DNA from: Romboutsia timonensis
Lineage (GTDB): Bacteria > Bacillota > Clostridia > Peptostreptococcales > Peptostreptococcaceae
Direction: 5' to 3'
Assembly: GCF_900106845.1 (NCBI RefSeq)
Contig: NZ_LT629850.1
Location: forward strand, 1,989,365-2,053,364
DNA length: 64,000 nucleotides
The notes under the pieces are model-generated. The model was not told the origin of the DNA. It worked only from the letters and a program-made list of their open reading frames with translations, and made no database searches. The translations under genes and the position numbers were made by a program. Numbering within the stretch: position 1 is the stretch's first letter; every line of letters starts with the position of its first letter. Shown piece by piece: positions 1 to 7,711 of this stretch.

Positions 1-108
1 ACTAGAACCTCAATAAAAGTTTTAGCTCATAATATTTCATTTCTAATAAATAAATTGATGAAAAATGATGATTCTATGGCTAAGATAAAAAGATTAGTAT
101 TTGGTTAA
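1..108 (+). CDS. C-terminal end of a transposase-like gene (partial)
   Basis: An open frame runs from the first base of the window to a TAA at 106-108 and encodes the last 35 residues of a protein whose start lies outside. The fragment contains KVLAHNISFL and ends in KIKRLVFG, wording that resembles the carboxyl ends of IS1182/IS4-like DDE transposases. The family name is therefore a weak inference. The catalytic residues are off-window. The sequence 179-196 downstream may be the right terminal repeat of the same element. Confidence 0.45.
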   Translation, partial: TRTSIKVLAHNISFLINKLMKNDDSMAKIKRLVFG

Positions 109-129
109 TATTTACAAATACTAATCTTT
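89..129 (+). terminator. Hairpin overlapping the end of the partial transposase
   Basis: A perfect 15-bp inverted repeat (arms 89-103 and 115-129, 11-nt loop) begins inside the last codons of the partial gene. There is no long T tract after the right arm, so it may be a weak terminator or part of a mobile-element end. Confidence 0.45.
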
Positions 130-178
130 ATGGGATATTGTTTTTGAAAAAAATCAATTTACTTTATTTGGAAAATAA

Positions 179-197
179 TTTTAACTAGCACAACAGA
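179..197. repeat. Candidate right terminal repeat shared with the 51.06-51.18 kb palindromic element
   Basis: The 19 bases AACTAGCACAACAGATTAA here are the exact reverse complement of the left end of a palindromic element near 51.06 kb. They lie about 75 bases after the transposase-like stop codon, where the right end of an insertion sequence would be expected. The shared sequence is seen; the mobile-element reading is inference. Confidence 0.4.
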
Positions 198-264
198 TTA
201 ATTATAATAATTTTATAATAGATATATCTAAAAATATAATAAATAAAGATTAATAACATTATAA

Positions 265-293
265 AAAAGGAGTGCATATAATACACTCCTTTA
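265..293 (-). terminator. Rho-independent terminator of the HesB-like selenoprotein gene
   Basis: Arms 266-274 and 284-292 (AAAGGAGTG / CACTCCTTT) form a 9-bp stem followed on the minus strand by a run of T. It lies seven bases past the stop codon of the gene at 300-623. Confidence 0.8.
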
Positions 294-299
294 ATTATT

Positions 300-623
300 T
301 TAGTGTCCGCAACCAGAGCATCCTCCGCCACATCCACCTTGATCATTTTTCATACTTTCAGGAATTACTCTAAATCCGTATCCTGTATCTTCTATAACAA
401 TATCACCATGTTGTACATATTCGTTTTTATCCATTATAAATTGTAGCCCCTCTACTTCATAAGCTACATCACTATCCTTTTGCTCATCCAGAGCAATACC
501 AAATGATGGACCGCCTCAGCCTATGCCTGCGAAATAAACTCTTATAGTTTGAGGTCTATCTTGATTGTCTTGTAAGATGTCTTTTAACGTCTTTACTGCT
601 GATTCTGGTAAAGTTATCTTCAT
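300..623 (-). CDS. HesB/IscA-like selenoprotein with in-frame UGA at codon 36
   Basis: Reading through one TGA (516-518) gives a 107-residue protein that aligns without gaps to the 108-residue paralogue at 950-1276. The start MKITLPESAVKTL, the block YFAGIG-U-GGPSFGIALDE and the Cys-rich tail (GGCGGGCSGCGH) all match. The TGA sits exactly at Cys36 of the paralogue. From 23 to 39 nt after the U of UGA the mRNA folds as UUGCUC-UGGAU-GAGCAA, a 6-bp stem with G as second loop base; this fits the bacterial SECIS pattern. HesB-like selenoproteins are a described family related to A-type Fe-S carriers. ATG 623 is preceded by AAAGGAT at good distance; an upstream in-frame ATG is too close to that site. 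Sec insertion needs SelA/B/C/D, which are not in this window. A nonsense mutation is the alternative, but the conserved downstream frame and hairpin argue against it. Confidence 0.88.
480..496 (-). promoter_or_regulatory. Candidate bacterial SECIS element
   Basis: On the mRNA (minus) strand the stem UUGCUC/GAGCAA closes the pentaloop UGGAU. The loop begins 25 nt after the UGA, with G at loop position 2, matching the published bacterial SECIS rules (short stem, small loop with an early G, 16-37 nt from UGA). In the Cys paralogue the same codons read ATAGCA-TTAGAT-GAGGAA and cannot form this stem, so the hairpin tracks with the UGA. Confidence 0.75.
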
Positions 624-782
624 TGAAATCATATCCTTTCTTATTTTTTATGAATATACATAGTATATACCTATTATATACATTTTTGCCATAAATAATC
701 AATGCGTGTAGAACTATATTTTTATTTACTATATTTATACCCATTTTATGTAGTATTACTCATAGATTTTTATAACTAATAT

Positions 783-912
783 ACTAAGTAAAAAATTCGC
801 TTCGTTCATATTTCCAATAATCAGGTCAGTTGCTTAAAACCAATTGATTAATATTACTTAAATTTAAAAATTATATACATTTTTTAAAGTATTATAGTAT
901 ATTTAAACGAAA
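783..912 (-). repeat. Dispersed intergenic repeat, copy 1
   Basis: About 130 bases starting with AAAAATTCGCTTCG and running through ...CAATTGATTAATATTACTTA... to ...TTTAAACG match the stretch 26824-26963 with substitutions and a short indel. In both places the repeat abuts the terminator of a minus-strand gene on its downstream side. No protein-coding frame is evident. It fills most of the gap between the two HesB-like genes, of which the rest shows nothing recognisable. Confidence 0.6.
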
Positions 913-940
913 AAAGTTACCTTAGTTTTTAAGGTAACTT
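911..940 (-). terminator. Terminator of the HesB-like (Cys) gene
   Basis: Arms AAGTTACCTT (914-923) and AAGGTAACTT (931-940) with a 7-nt loop, followed on the minus strand by six T. It lies just past the stop codon at 950. Confidence 0.8.
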
Positions 941-949
941 ATATATATC

Positions 950-1276
950 TTAGTGTCCGCAACCAGAGCATCCTCCGCCACATCCACCACCTGTGTTTTC
1001 TGGCATATTTGCAACTACTACTCTAAAACCATATCCTGTATCTTCTATAGTTACATCACCATACTTACTGTATTCAACTTCGCTCATTATAAAATGTAAA
1101 CCTTCTATGTCATAGTGAACATCATCTTCTCTTTCCTCATCTAATGCTATTCCAAATGATGCTCCTGAACAACCCATTCCTGCAAAATATACTCTTATAT
1201 TTTGAGGTCTTTCTTGATTATCTTTTAATATATCTTTTAATGTTTTTATTGCTGATTCTGGTAAAGTAACTTTCAT
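950..1276 (-). CDS. HesB/IscA-like iron-sulfur domain protein (Cys form)
   Basis: A 108-residue small protein of the HesB/IscA (Fe-S biosynthesis) family. It has the YFAGMGCSGASFG block with Cys36 and a Cys-rich tail (GGGCGGGCSGCGH) that could bind metal or a cluster. A-type carriers use three conserved Cys; here the equivalents would be Cys36 and the tail cysteines. It is the tandem paralogue of the Sec-containing gene at 300-623, at high identity, suggesting local duplication and Sec/Cys exchange. AAAAGGAGT-type ribosome binding sequence precedes ATG 1276. Its exact cluster-related role cannot be read from sequence. Confidence 0.85.
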   Translation of the reverse strand: MKVTLPESAIKTLKDILKDNQERPQNIRVYFAGMGCSGASFGIALDEEREDDVHYDIEGLHFIMSEVEYSKYGDVTIEDTGYGFRVVVANMPENTGGGCGGGCSGCGH

Positions 1277-1625
1277 AAAACCAACTCCTTTTCAAAATTT
1301 TGTATATAGAGATTATATGCTTGTTTTATCTAGTAATCAATATATATTAATATAAATTATTTTCTTGATATTATAATAATTACCCACTTTTTTTATGTGT
1401 ATTCACCCATTTTTAAATTTAAAAATTGCCTTTACCTAAAAATTTCTAGCTGATACTTTTTTCTCTGACTTATTTTAAAATAATCTTACACCAATAATTA
1501 TAATTGCTATTTTCCTAGAATTGTTTCCTTTAAATGATGTAAATATGCCAAAATAGATTAAAAGCTATAATAATATTTCAATAAAATACCTATAATTGTA
1601 AATTATATGTATTTTATAATTTAAT
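1277..1625. other. Intergenic region, nothing recognised
   Basis: About 350 AT-rich bases between the HesB-like gene start and the sirtuin stop. It must contain the promoter of the Cys HesB-like gene. No conserved RNA motif, strong hairpin or gene fragment was found on either strand. Confidence 0.5.
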
Positions 1626-2369
1626 TTATAATATTAAATTATTTAACTTTTCTAATACATCTATTATATCTTCTCCATAAATAGAGTAGTTTATATAATT
1701 TGCTATGCTTTCAATCGGTTCTTTATTTATAGCAACTAATTTAGCTCCTTTCTCCTTTGCCATTACAGGTAATTTGTTTATAGGCGAGATACTCATTTCT
1801 GTTCCAATTATTAGCACTATATCACTTTTATACATATTAAATAATGCTAGTTCTAGGTACTTTGGAATTTCTCCAGATAATACTATATTTGGTCTTAATG
1901 TTCCATTGCACTTTGTATACTCTTTTTCAAAATTATCATGCCCATTATTACATTTATGTGACTTTTGATAATATTTACTATTAAATTTCTTTTTACAGTT
2001 TGTGCAGTAAAAATTATTTATATTACCATGTAGTTCTATCACATTTTTTATTCCGTGATACCCATCTATATTTTGAGTTATTACTAAATCTATTATTTTT
2101 TTATTTTTCCATTCTTCTATTATATGGTGAGCTTTATTTGGTTTATTTAATGATATTTGTTTACATATATTTCTATAGTAAGATATAAAATTATTATCTG
2201 ATTTATCAAAATCCTTATTACATAATTTTGATAAGTTAATACCATTATAAACCTGATTGTCAACACTTGTTTTGTAATCTATCTTTTGAGAATCTATACT
2301 AATTCCATCACCGGTTATCACAGTTGTCTTTTTAGACTCTTTTAATAAATTCGCTATTATTTCATACAT
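1626..2369 (-). CDS. Divergent Sir2-family (sirtuin) protein
   Basis: A 247-residue protein; ATG 2369 follows GGAGG by seven bases, better than an upstream ATG. Sirtuin landmarks are present: the glycine loop GDGIS (residues 20-24, usually GAGIS), TQNID (98-102), the catalytic-type ELHGN (His114) and a C-x2-C at 122/125. A later Cys in KCNG starts the TLRPNIVLSGE-like segment. Classical sirtuins follow GAGIS with GIPDFR, which contacts NAD and substrate; here that stretch is replaced by SIDSQKIDYK. The fourth zinc-binding Cys is also unclear. The fold is confident. Protein deacylase activity is uncertain; ADP-ribosylation or NAD hydrolysis are other sirtuin-fold activities. Neighbours give no functional hint. 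Confidence 0.8.
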   Translation of the reverse strand: MYEIIANLLKESKKTTVITGDGISIDSQKIDYKTSVDNQVYNGINLSKLCNKDFDKSDNNFISYYRNICKQISLNKPNKAHHIIEEWKNKKIIDLVITQNIDGYHGIKNVIELHGNINNFYCTNCKKKFNSKYYQKSHKCNNGHDNFEKEYTKCNGTLRPNIVLSGEIPKYLELALFNMYKSDIVLIIGTEMSISPINKLPVMAKEKGAKLVAINKEPIESIANYINYSIYGEDIIDVLEKLNNLIL

Positions 2370-2588
2370 ATTTGTACCTCCAATATAAATTTTATATAAG
2401 TGGTGCAATATTTTATTATATGAATTGCATTTTTAAATGTTAACTTTTAATTCTATTCTTAACATCTTATGCATTAATAAAATTTATATTTTTTATAAAT
2501 AATTAAAAGCTATAAAGTTTTACTTACTTTACAGCTTTATATAGAATACTATCATGTAATTACTCTTATTATTGATATAATTTATCCT

Positions 2589-3053
2589 TTAGTTTATTTT
2601 TATTGATATACAATCCTTTATTTTGTTGAAATTTATTTCTAAATCACCTTTATTCCACGTCTCTATTACTTTATTATCCGATGATACAAATTTTAAAGAT
2701 GATTTTCCAAGTTCATTCCATAGTCTTTCAGATATTATTCTATATGTAGATTCATCATCTTCTACAAAAGAAATATTTATTAATGAAGCTACTTCTCTTT
2801 TTTCATCAAATCCGATATATACATTACTTTCTTGTTGTAGAATTTCTTTTTCATATCCTTTACCAAGTACATTTTCCACATCTATTTTGTTTTTTCCAAT
2901 TAGATTTGCTAAGTCTTTTATTTCATATTCTTCAAGTTGTATATTAGATTTATTTTTTTCATTACCGTATACGTATATTTCTTCTATTATTGATACACCA
3001 GACAGTGTTATTAGCCCTGCTGCTATTAATCCAATTTTTCTTTTTAACTGCAT
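2589..3053 (-). CDS. Small exported or membrane-anchored protein, unknown function
   Basis: About 154 residues starting MQLKRKIGLIAAGLITLSG, a positively charged start plus hydrophobic segment typical of a signal peptide or N-terminal anchor. The rest (EYEIKDLANLIGKNKIDVENVLGKGY) is soluble and charged, recalling small SmpA/OmlA-like or DUF-type exported domains, but no family is assigned. Upstream in-frame GTG and ATG codons exist; ATG 3053 has GGGG nine bases before it. It stands alone with about 200 bases on the sirtuin side. Confidence 0.6.
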   Translation of the reverse strand: MQLKRKIGLIAAGLITLSGVSIIEEIYVYGNEKNKSNIQLEEYEIKDLANLIGKNKIDVENVLGKGYEKEILQQESNVYIGFDEKREVASLINISFVEDDESTYRIISERLWNELGKSSLKFVSSDNKVIETWNKGDLEINFNKIKDCISIKIN

Positions 3054-3068
3054 AATAATCATCCCCAC

Positions 3069-3488
3069 AAACTAAATTTAATTTATTTATACACTTCTTC
3101 ACTTATTCTATTCTCTATAAATAAATTTGTTCCTAAATAATTTTTATTTTATAATAGTTTTTATATTCTAATCTAAGTAAACTAAATAATTTTTTTCTGA
3201 ATTAATAGTTAAAATTTTTACAATTATACTTAATATTATATCTATATTTTAATACTTACATATATATAATCATCGTATATATCATCAACTATTGTAAAAT
3301 TTAGCTAATACAACAAGCTAATTTATAAAAGCAAGCTCATCGTCAAAATTAAATTCCATATTATTGTTAAAAAAATAACTATAATATATTGACATTATAA
3401 ACAAAGTATAATATTCTTATAAAGATGTATATTAGAGGTTATTTTGAAGATAATTGATTTAAATTAGTAATAGGGGGAGTGAGTTTAT
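3069..3488. other. Intergenic region between divergent genes
   Basis: About 420 AT-rich bases hold the promoters of the exported protein (minus) and the YczE-type protein (plus; GGGGGAGTG ribosome binding site at 3473-3481). Positions 3303-3327 (GCTAATACAACAAGCTA) loosely resemble the CTAGCACAAC repeat at 179 and 51.17 kb. No gene or RNA motif was recognised. Confidence 0.45.
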
Positions 3489-4169
3489 ATGAAAAAATTA
3501 TCCGAGACAATAAAAAAATTACTACTATTTTTGCTGGGAATGAGTATTATACAATTTGGAGTGGCTTTATTTTTAAGAATGAACATAGGTTCAGATCCAT
3601 TTACAGTTTTTACACAGGGATTAGCTAATACATTAAATAACCTTGGAATGAATGTAACGACAGGAACAGCAAATAGAATAATTTTAGTAGTATTATTTAG
3701 TATAATATTATTATTAAACAAAAACCATATAAAGATCGGTACAATCATATGCGTTATTGGAGTTGGACCAATTATAGATCTGGGAATCCGTGTAGTTTCT
3801 GTTCTTCCTGTAGAATCGTATAGTTACTTATTAAAAATGTTTTTAATAGCATTAGGATGTTTTATAATTGCTATAGGATTTTCAATACTTTCTGCTACTA
3901 AAGTTGGAGTAGCACCAAATGATATAATACCTTTTATAATAAAAGAAAGAATCAACTGTGAGTATAGATGGATTAGAATTTGCATGGATGCATTTTTATT
4001 AATTGGAGGCTTTATGTTAGGAGGTACTGTTGGTGTAGGAACTATTATAGCTATGGCTACTACAGGTCCTTTTATACAACTATGCTTACCATATGGTCAA
4101 AAATTTACAGATTTTATACTTATAAATAAAGATGAATCTCAAGAAGAGTTGTCAATGAATACTTTTTAG
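3489..4169 (+). CDS. YczE/YyaS/YitT-family integral membrane protein
   Basis: A 226-residue hydrophobic protein with about five or six membrane segments. The pattern MSIIQFGVALFLRMNIGSDPFT near the start, and its internal echo (AIGFSILSATKVGVAPNDI) after residue 120, is typical of YczE-like (DUF6198) proteins, in which two halves repeat a 'G-x-D/N-P' motif. The molecular function of the family is unknown; some members sit next to transporters or regulators. A strong GGGGGAG precedes the ATG. It is monocistronic and ends at a good terminator. Confidence 0.75.
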   Translation: MKKLSETIKKLLLFLLGMSIIQFGVALFLRMNIGSDPFTVFTQGLANTLNNLGMNVTTGTANRIILVVLFSIILLLNKNHIKIGTIICVIGVGPIIDLGIRVVSVLPVESYSYLLKMFLIALGCFIIAIGFSILSATKVGVAPNDIIPFIIKERINCEYRWIRICMDAFLLIGGFMLGGTVGVGTIIAMATTGPFIQLCLPYGQKFTDFILINKDESQEELSMNTF

Positions 4170-4273
4170 TTATTAAAACAGAAATATCTTATTATTATAG
4201 CTAGGTAAGGTTTCTAAATTAATAATTTCTATTAACTTTAGATATAATAATATATTTTTAAGTTTATCTTAAT

Positions 4274-4309
4274 AAAAAAGGCGTAAATAAATTTATTTAC
4301 ACCTTTTTG
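4274..4309 (+). terminator. Terminator after the YczE-type gene
   Basis: AAAAAAGGCGTAAATAAA pairs with TTTATTTACACCTTTTTG (one G-U pair) and runs into T-rich sequence. Confidence 0.75.
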
Positions 4310-4345
4310 TTATTTACTCTCTAATATTTAAAATGTATACAAAAT

Positions 4346-4381
4346 TTAAGCTCACTCAGAAATATTTCAGAGTGAGCTTAT
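4346..4381 (-). terminator. Terminator after the deaminase gene
   Basis: Stem TTAAGCTCACTC / GAGTGAGCTTA (346-357 and 370-380) lies downstream of the minus-strand deaminase gene and is followed by T-rich sequence on that strand. Confidence 0.65.
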
Positions 4382-4414
4382 TATATAATCTTAACCTATT
4401 TAAATTTTATATGG

Positions 4415-4876
4415 TTAGTATTCTATCTTATCATCTTTATCTAACCACATCTTTTGAACTTCAACGCACTCTTTTCTATCCATCTCAATTAACCTTAAAG
4501 AATCTTCATTTTTATTATTTAGCCATTCGTACATGAAGTCATCTCTAAAACCTATATTCCCTGTATCTTGTGCTGTAGCTCCGTAGTATACAGTTTTAAT
4601 ATTAGCCCACATTATAGCGCCTAAGCACATTGGGCATGGATAAGCTGATGTATATAATTCACATCCACTTAAGTCAAATGTACTCATATTCTTACATGTA
4701 TTTTTTATTGCGTTAATTTCACCATGACGAGTAGGATCATTATCAGATGTTACTGTATTATATCCTTCTCCAACTATAACTCCATCTTTAACTATTACTG
4801 ATCCAAAACATCCCCCTTTATTGTTATCCATTGAGTATTTCGCTAATTCATTTGCTCTCTTCATATATTTATTCAT
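4415..4876 (-). CDS. Guanine deaminase-like nucleoside/base deaminase
   Basis: A 153-residue cytidine-deaminase-superfamily zinc enzyme. The Zn and proton-shuttle motifs are H51-G-E53 and P80-C81-P-M-C84. Length and sequence (SDNDPTRHGEINAI, ELYTSAYPCPMCLGAIMWA, and an aromatic FMYEW tail region) are closest to Bacillus-type guanine deaminase (about 156 residues), which converts guanine to xanthine. A tRNA adenosine deaminase is less likely because that family has different C-terminal residues. GGAGTGATA precedes the ATG. It is transcribed alone. Confidence 0.78.
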   Translation of the reverse strand: MNKYMKRANELAKYSMDNNKGGCFGSVIVKDGVIVGEGYNTVTSDNDPTRHGEINAIKNTCKNMSTFDLSGCELYTSAYPCPMCLGAIMWANIKTVYYGATAQDTGNIGFRDDFMYEWLNNKNEDSLRLIEMDRKECVEVQKMWLDKDDKIEY

Positions 4877-5048
4877 ATTATCACTCCTTTTTATATTTTA
4901 TATATTCGATAAATGAAAAAGGACTATGTTCGTTAAAAACATTAAACTCTATATAATCTATGCTCTACTCAAAACCTTAGAAGTTATTTCAATAAAATAT
5001 TAAATGAACCTTCAAATGTTTAGATTTGCTATTCTTTGAGGAGCTTAA

Positions 5049-5459
5049 AATACTCTATGTATTACTTTACTTATGATGAAGAGTAAATCTACTCACTTAA
5101 AATCTTTAGGTAGACTTTGAGTTGTTCCTGAAATATGTGGTATAAATGAGCCTATAATATTCGGTGATCCTATAGTATTTAATCCAATATTAGCTATCCC
5201 GTTTATAGTTACTCCTATTGTTACTGTATGTCTTGGATATTTAGCACAAGTTATGGGACTTATAACGCCTGGATACTTCGTTAATACATCATTTACATTA
5301 TTATTTAATCAAGTATGTTTCTCTTCTATGTACTGGAGAATTGTTTTATTTACATTCGGACTTGTTCTTTTAAGTTTGGTTATATATTATCCATTCTTTA
5401 AGGTTTACGAAAAGAATATGTTAGATCAAGAATGTATAGTTAGCGATTCTGTTGCTTAA
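5049..5459 (+). pseudogene. C-terminal remnant of a PTS lactose/cellobiose-type EIIC
   Basis: The frame from 5049 reads ...KSTHLKSLGRL, a TGA at 5128-5130, then VVPEICGINEPIIFGDPIVF and on to the stop at 5457-5459. ICGINEPIIFG is the signature of PTS EIIC permeases for beta-glucosides/lactose. The in-frame stop replaces the Ser normally found in this position. Only about the last third of a roughly 430-residue permease remains, and the upstream 170 bases (4880-5048) hold no readable N-terminal part. It is therefore a truncated, inactive gene. The intact membrane-segment wording suggests fairly recent loss. Confidence 0.85.
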
Positions 5460-5500
5460 AAAATAAAACCATGTCATTTAATTGACATGGTTTTATTTTT
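5459..5500. terminator. Bidirectional terminator
   Basis: A near-perfect palindrome AAAATAAAACCATGTCA / TGACATGGTTTTATTTT lies between the EIIC remnant (plus) and the transglycosylase (minus), with T runs on both strands. Confidence 0.85.
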
Positions 5501-5512
5501 TATATACTTTTA

Positions 5513-6232
5513 TTACGCTAAATTAAAGTCTCTCTCAGCTAAAATATAATAATCTTCTTTATAATCAATATCTCCATACTTTTGCATAGCTGCAATTACA
5601 TCTTTTTGTCTAGCCACAGCTTTATCATAATATTTCGTTGGATTATATCTCTTCGGAGATTGAGGTAGTCCTGCTAACATAGTTGCTTGTTGTAAATTTA
5701 AATCATCTGATTCTTCTCCAAAGTAGCCTTCACTAGCTTCTTTTATACCTGTATATCCATTACCATAGTTTATTATATTAGCATATATTTCAAATATTTC
5801 ATTCTTAGAGTATTTTTTCTCAAGGTCATTAACTAAAAATACTTCAGATACTTTTCTTGAAAATTCTCTATCTCCATTTAGGTAAAGATTTTTAGCTAAT
5901 TGTTGTGTTATTGTACTTCCACCTTGAACTATTTTTCCTGCTTGTATATTTTTTATAGTTGCTCTTGCTATCGATATAAAGTCTAATCCATGGTGTTCAT
6001 AAAACCTATGATCTTCTACCGATATAATTGCATTTACAAAGTCTTTATCTATATTCTCAAACCTTACATAATTTTCATTATTCCTAATCTCTTCAATCTT
6101 TTTGTCTATACTCATATTGTTTATTGCTTGTTTATATTCAAAGTATCCATCTAATACTACTTTGCTTACTGGAATACTTATCATCATTACTATAGCTATA
6201 GAGATTATTAGATATTTATATTTATTTTTCAT
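5513..6232 (-). CDS. Monofunctional peptidoglycan glycosyltransferase (GT51)
   Basis: A 239-residue protein with an N-terminal membrane anchor (YLIISIAIVMMISIPVSKVV) and a single GT51 domain. The catalytic motif EDHRFYEHHG and the GGSTITQQLAKNL motif are intact. It polymerises glycan strands from lipid II on the outer membrane face. There is no penicillin-binding transpeptidase domain after it, so it is the monofunctional type. The start is set at ATG 6232 because GGGGGG lies five bases upstream; a longer reading from 6256 has no such site. It is monocistronic. Confidence 0.88.
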   Translation of the reverse strand: MKNKYKYLIISIAIVMMISIPVSKVVLDGYFEYKQAINNMSIDKKIEEIRNNENYVRFENIDKDFVNAIISVEDHRFYEHHGLDFISIARATIKNIQAGKIVQGGSTITQQLAKNLYLNGDREFSRKVSEVFLVNDLEKKYSKNEIFEIYANIINYGNGYTGIKEASEGYFGEESDDLNLQQATMLAGLPQSPKRYNPTKYYDKAVARQKDVIAAMQKYGDIDYKEDYYILAERDFNLA

Positions 6233-6256
6233 ATCATCCCCCCTAATTGCTTTCAT

Positions 6257-6796
6257 AATTATTTTCTTATGAAACTATTATATATTTAATTTATTAAGAA
6301 ATACTATCTAATATCTTTCATTTTTATTACGTTTATTTATAAGTTATAAATTGTTAGTCTATTATATATATTCTTTATAAATATTTGTTATTACAATTTT
6401 GTAATATACTTTAGTATCTTAACAATTTATTAAATAAGAAGCATTTTTTAGTATATATGTTTCTTATTTTTTATTCTAAGAACATCCGTTCTTATGCATT
6501 GTAACATACATTCTGTAATTTTGTAAATATTTACATCTGTATTTTTATATTTATTTGTATATTATATTAAAATATATTAATTAAATCGTTGAAAGTCATT
6601 ATACAACTAAATTTAATAAGTTCTTAATATATAGATAACATCTATATATACTTGTATATAATTATACTTATGAATAATTTACATTTTTTCAAAAGAGTTA
6701 TTATGTTCTAACTTATATTAATAGTACTTTAGTGTATAAAAAGTATAAGTTGTTCAAATTATACAAAGTGTATATAAAATTTTAGGAGGTTATAAT
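6257..6796. other. Long intergenic region between divergent genes
   Basis: About 540 AT-rich bases between the transglycosylase and the nitroreductase. Two hairpins are visible: AAATAAGAA...TTCTTATTT (6432-6469) followed by T on the plus strand, and TAAGAAC-ATCC-GTTCTTA near 6477-6494. A small transcript ending at the first is possible but unsupported. Before the nitroreductase, AGTGTATA is repeated about 38 bases apart around 6731 and 6768, a possible operator. Confidence 0.4.
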
Positions 6797-7618
6797 ATGT
6801 TTATTGTAGATAAAGAAAAGTGCATAGCTTGTAAACAATGTATAAACGATTGTCCAGTAAATGATATAATTTTAAAAGATAATAAAGCTCATGTAAAAAA
6901 TGAATCTTGTATAAAATGTGGTCATTGTGTTGCAATATGTCCAACTAAAGCAGTTTCTACAAACGATTATGATATGGATGATGTTATTGAATACAACAAG
7001 GAAAGTTTTACAGTTGATGCTGATAATTTATTAAACTTTATAAAATTTAGAAGAAGTATTAGAAACTTCAAGAATAAAAAAATTGAAAAAGAAAAAATAG
7101 AAAAAATTATAGAAGCAGGTAGATTTACACAAACATCAACTAACAGTCAAGATGTAAGCTATACTATAGTTATAGATAAATTAGATAAATTAAAAGATTT
7201 AGCTTTTGAGTCTTTAAATAAAAAAGGAGAATATATTCTTAATCATTTAACTCCAGAGACCGAGTATCTTAAAAGATATGCTACTCTATGGACATATTTT
7301 TATAAGTTGTATAAAGAAGACCCTATTAAGAATGATAAATTATTCTTTAACGCTCCAGCAGTTATAATTGTAGCATCTAATAATGAACTAAATGGTGCAC
7401 TAGCTGCTTCTAAAATGGATCTTATGGTTGATGCTTTAGGTCTTGGTACTTTCTATAGTGGCTTTTTACAAATAGCTACTAATGATAATAATGAAATTTT
7501 AGATTTTTTACATATTAGTGATAATAAAAAGATTGTTGCTTGTATGGTAGTTGGATATCCTAATGTTAAGTACAAAAGAACTTTTCCTAGAAAAGCTGCA
7601 GATATAAAGTGGATATAA
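6797..7618 (+). CDS. Nitroreductase-family protein with N-terminal 2x[4Fe-4S] ferredoxin domain
   Basis: A 273-residue fusion. Residues 1-60 form a bacterial ferredoxin domain with two clusters (CIACKQCINDCP and CIKCGHCVAICP). Residues 70-270 form an FMN-dependent nitroreductase domain starting at the classic RRSIRNF. Such proteins are common in anaerobic Clostridia and pass electrons from reduced ferredoxin to FMN; the physiological substrate is not known. AGGAGG is well placed before the ATG. It is a single gene in its own transcription unit. Confidence 0.88.
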   Translation: MFIVDKEKCIACKQCINDCPVNDIILKDNKAHVKNESCIKCGHCVAICPTKAVSTNDYDMDDVIEYNKESFTVDADNLLNFIKFRRSIRNFKNKKIEKEKIEKIIEAGRFTQTSTNSQDVSYTIVIDKLDKLKDLAFESLNKKGEYILNHLTPETEYLKRYATLWTYFYKLYKEDPIKNDKLFFNAPAVIIVASNNELNGALAASKMDLMVDALGLGTFYSGFLQIATNDNNEILDFLHISDNKKIVACMVVGYPNVKYKRTFPRKAADIKWI

Positions 7619-7661
7619 TATAGATTTAGTATGTTATTTATAGTAATAAAATAACTAATAT

Positions 7662-7694
7662 AAAAAACGTATCACTTATTTATGATACGTTTTT
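7662..7694. terminator. Terminator between nitroreductase and LRR genes
   Basis: AAAAAACGTATCA / TGATACGTTTTT stem serving the plus-strand nitroreductase and probably also the minus-strand LRR gene. Confidence 0.75.
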
Positions 7695-7711
7695 ACGATT
7701 TATTCTAACAA

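Noticed and set aside
2000-2188. Plus-strand short frame inside the sirtuin gene
   Set aside because: Lies antisense to a well-supported coding gene and shows no ribosome site or family resemblance.
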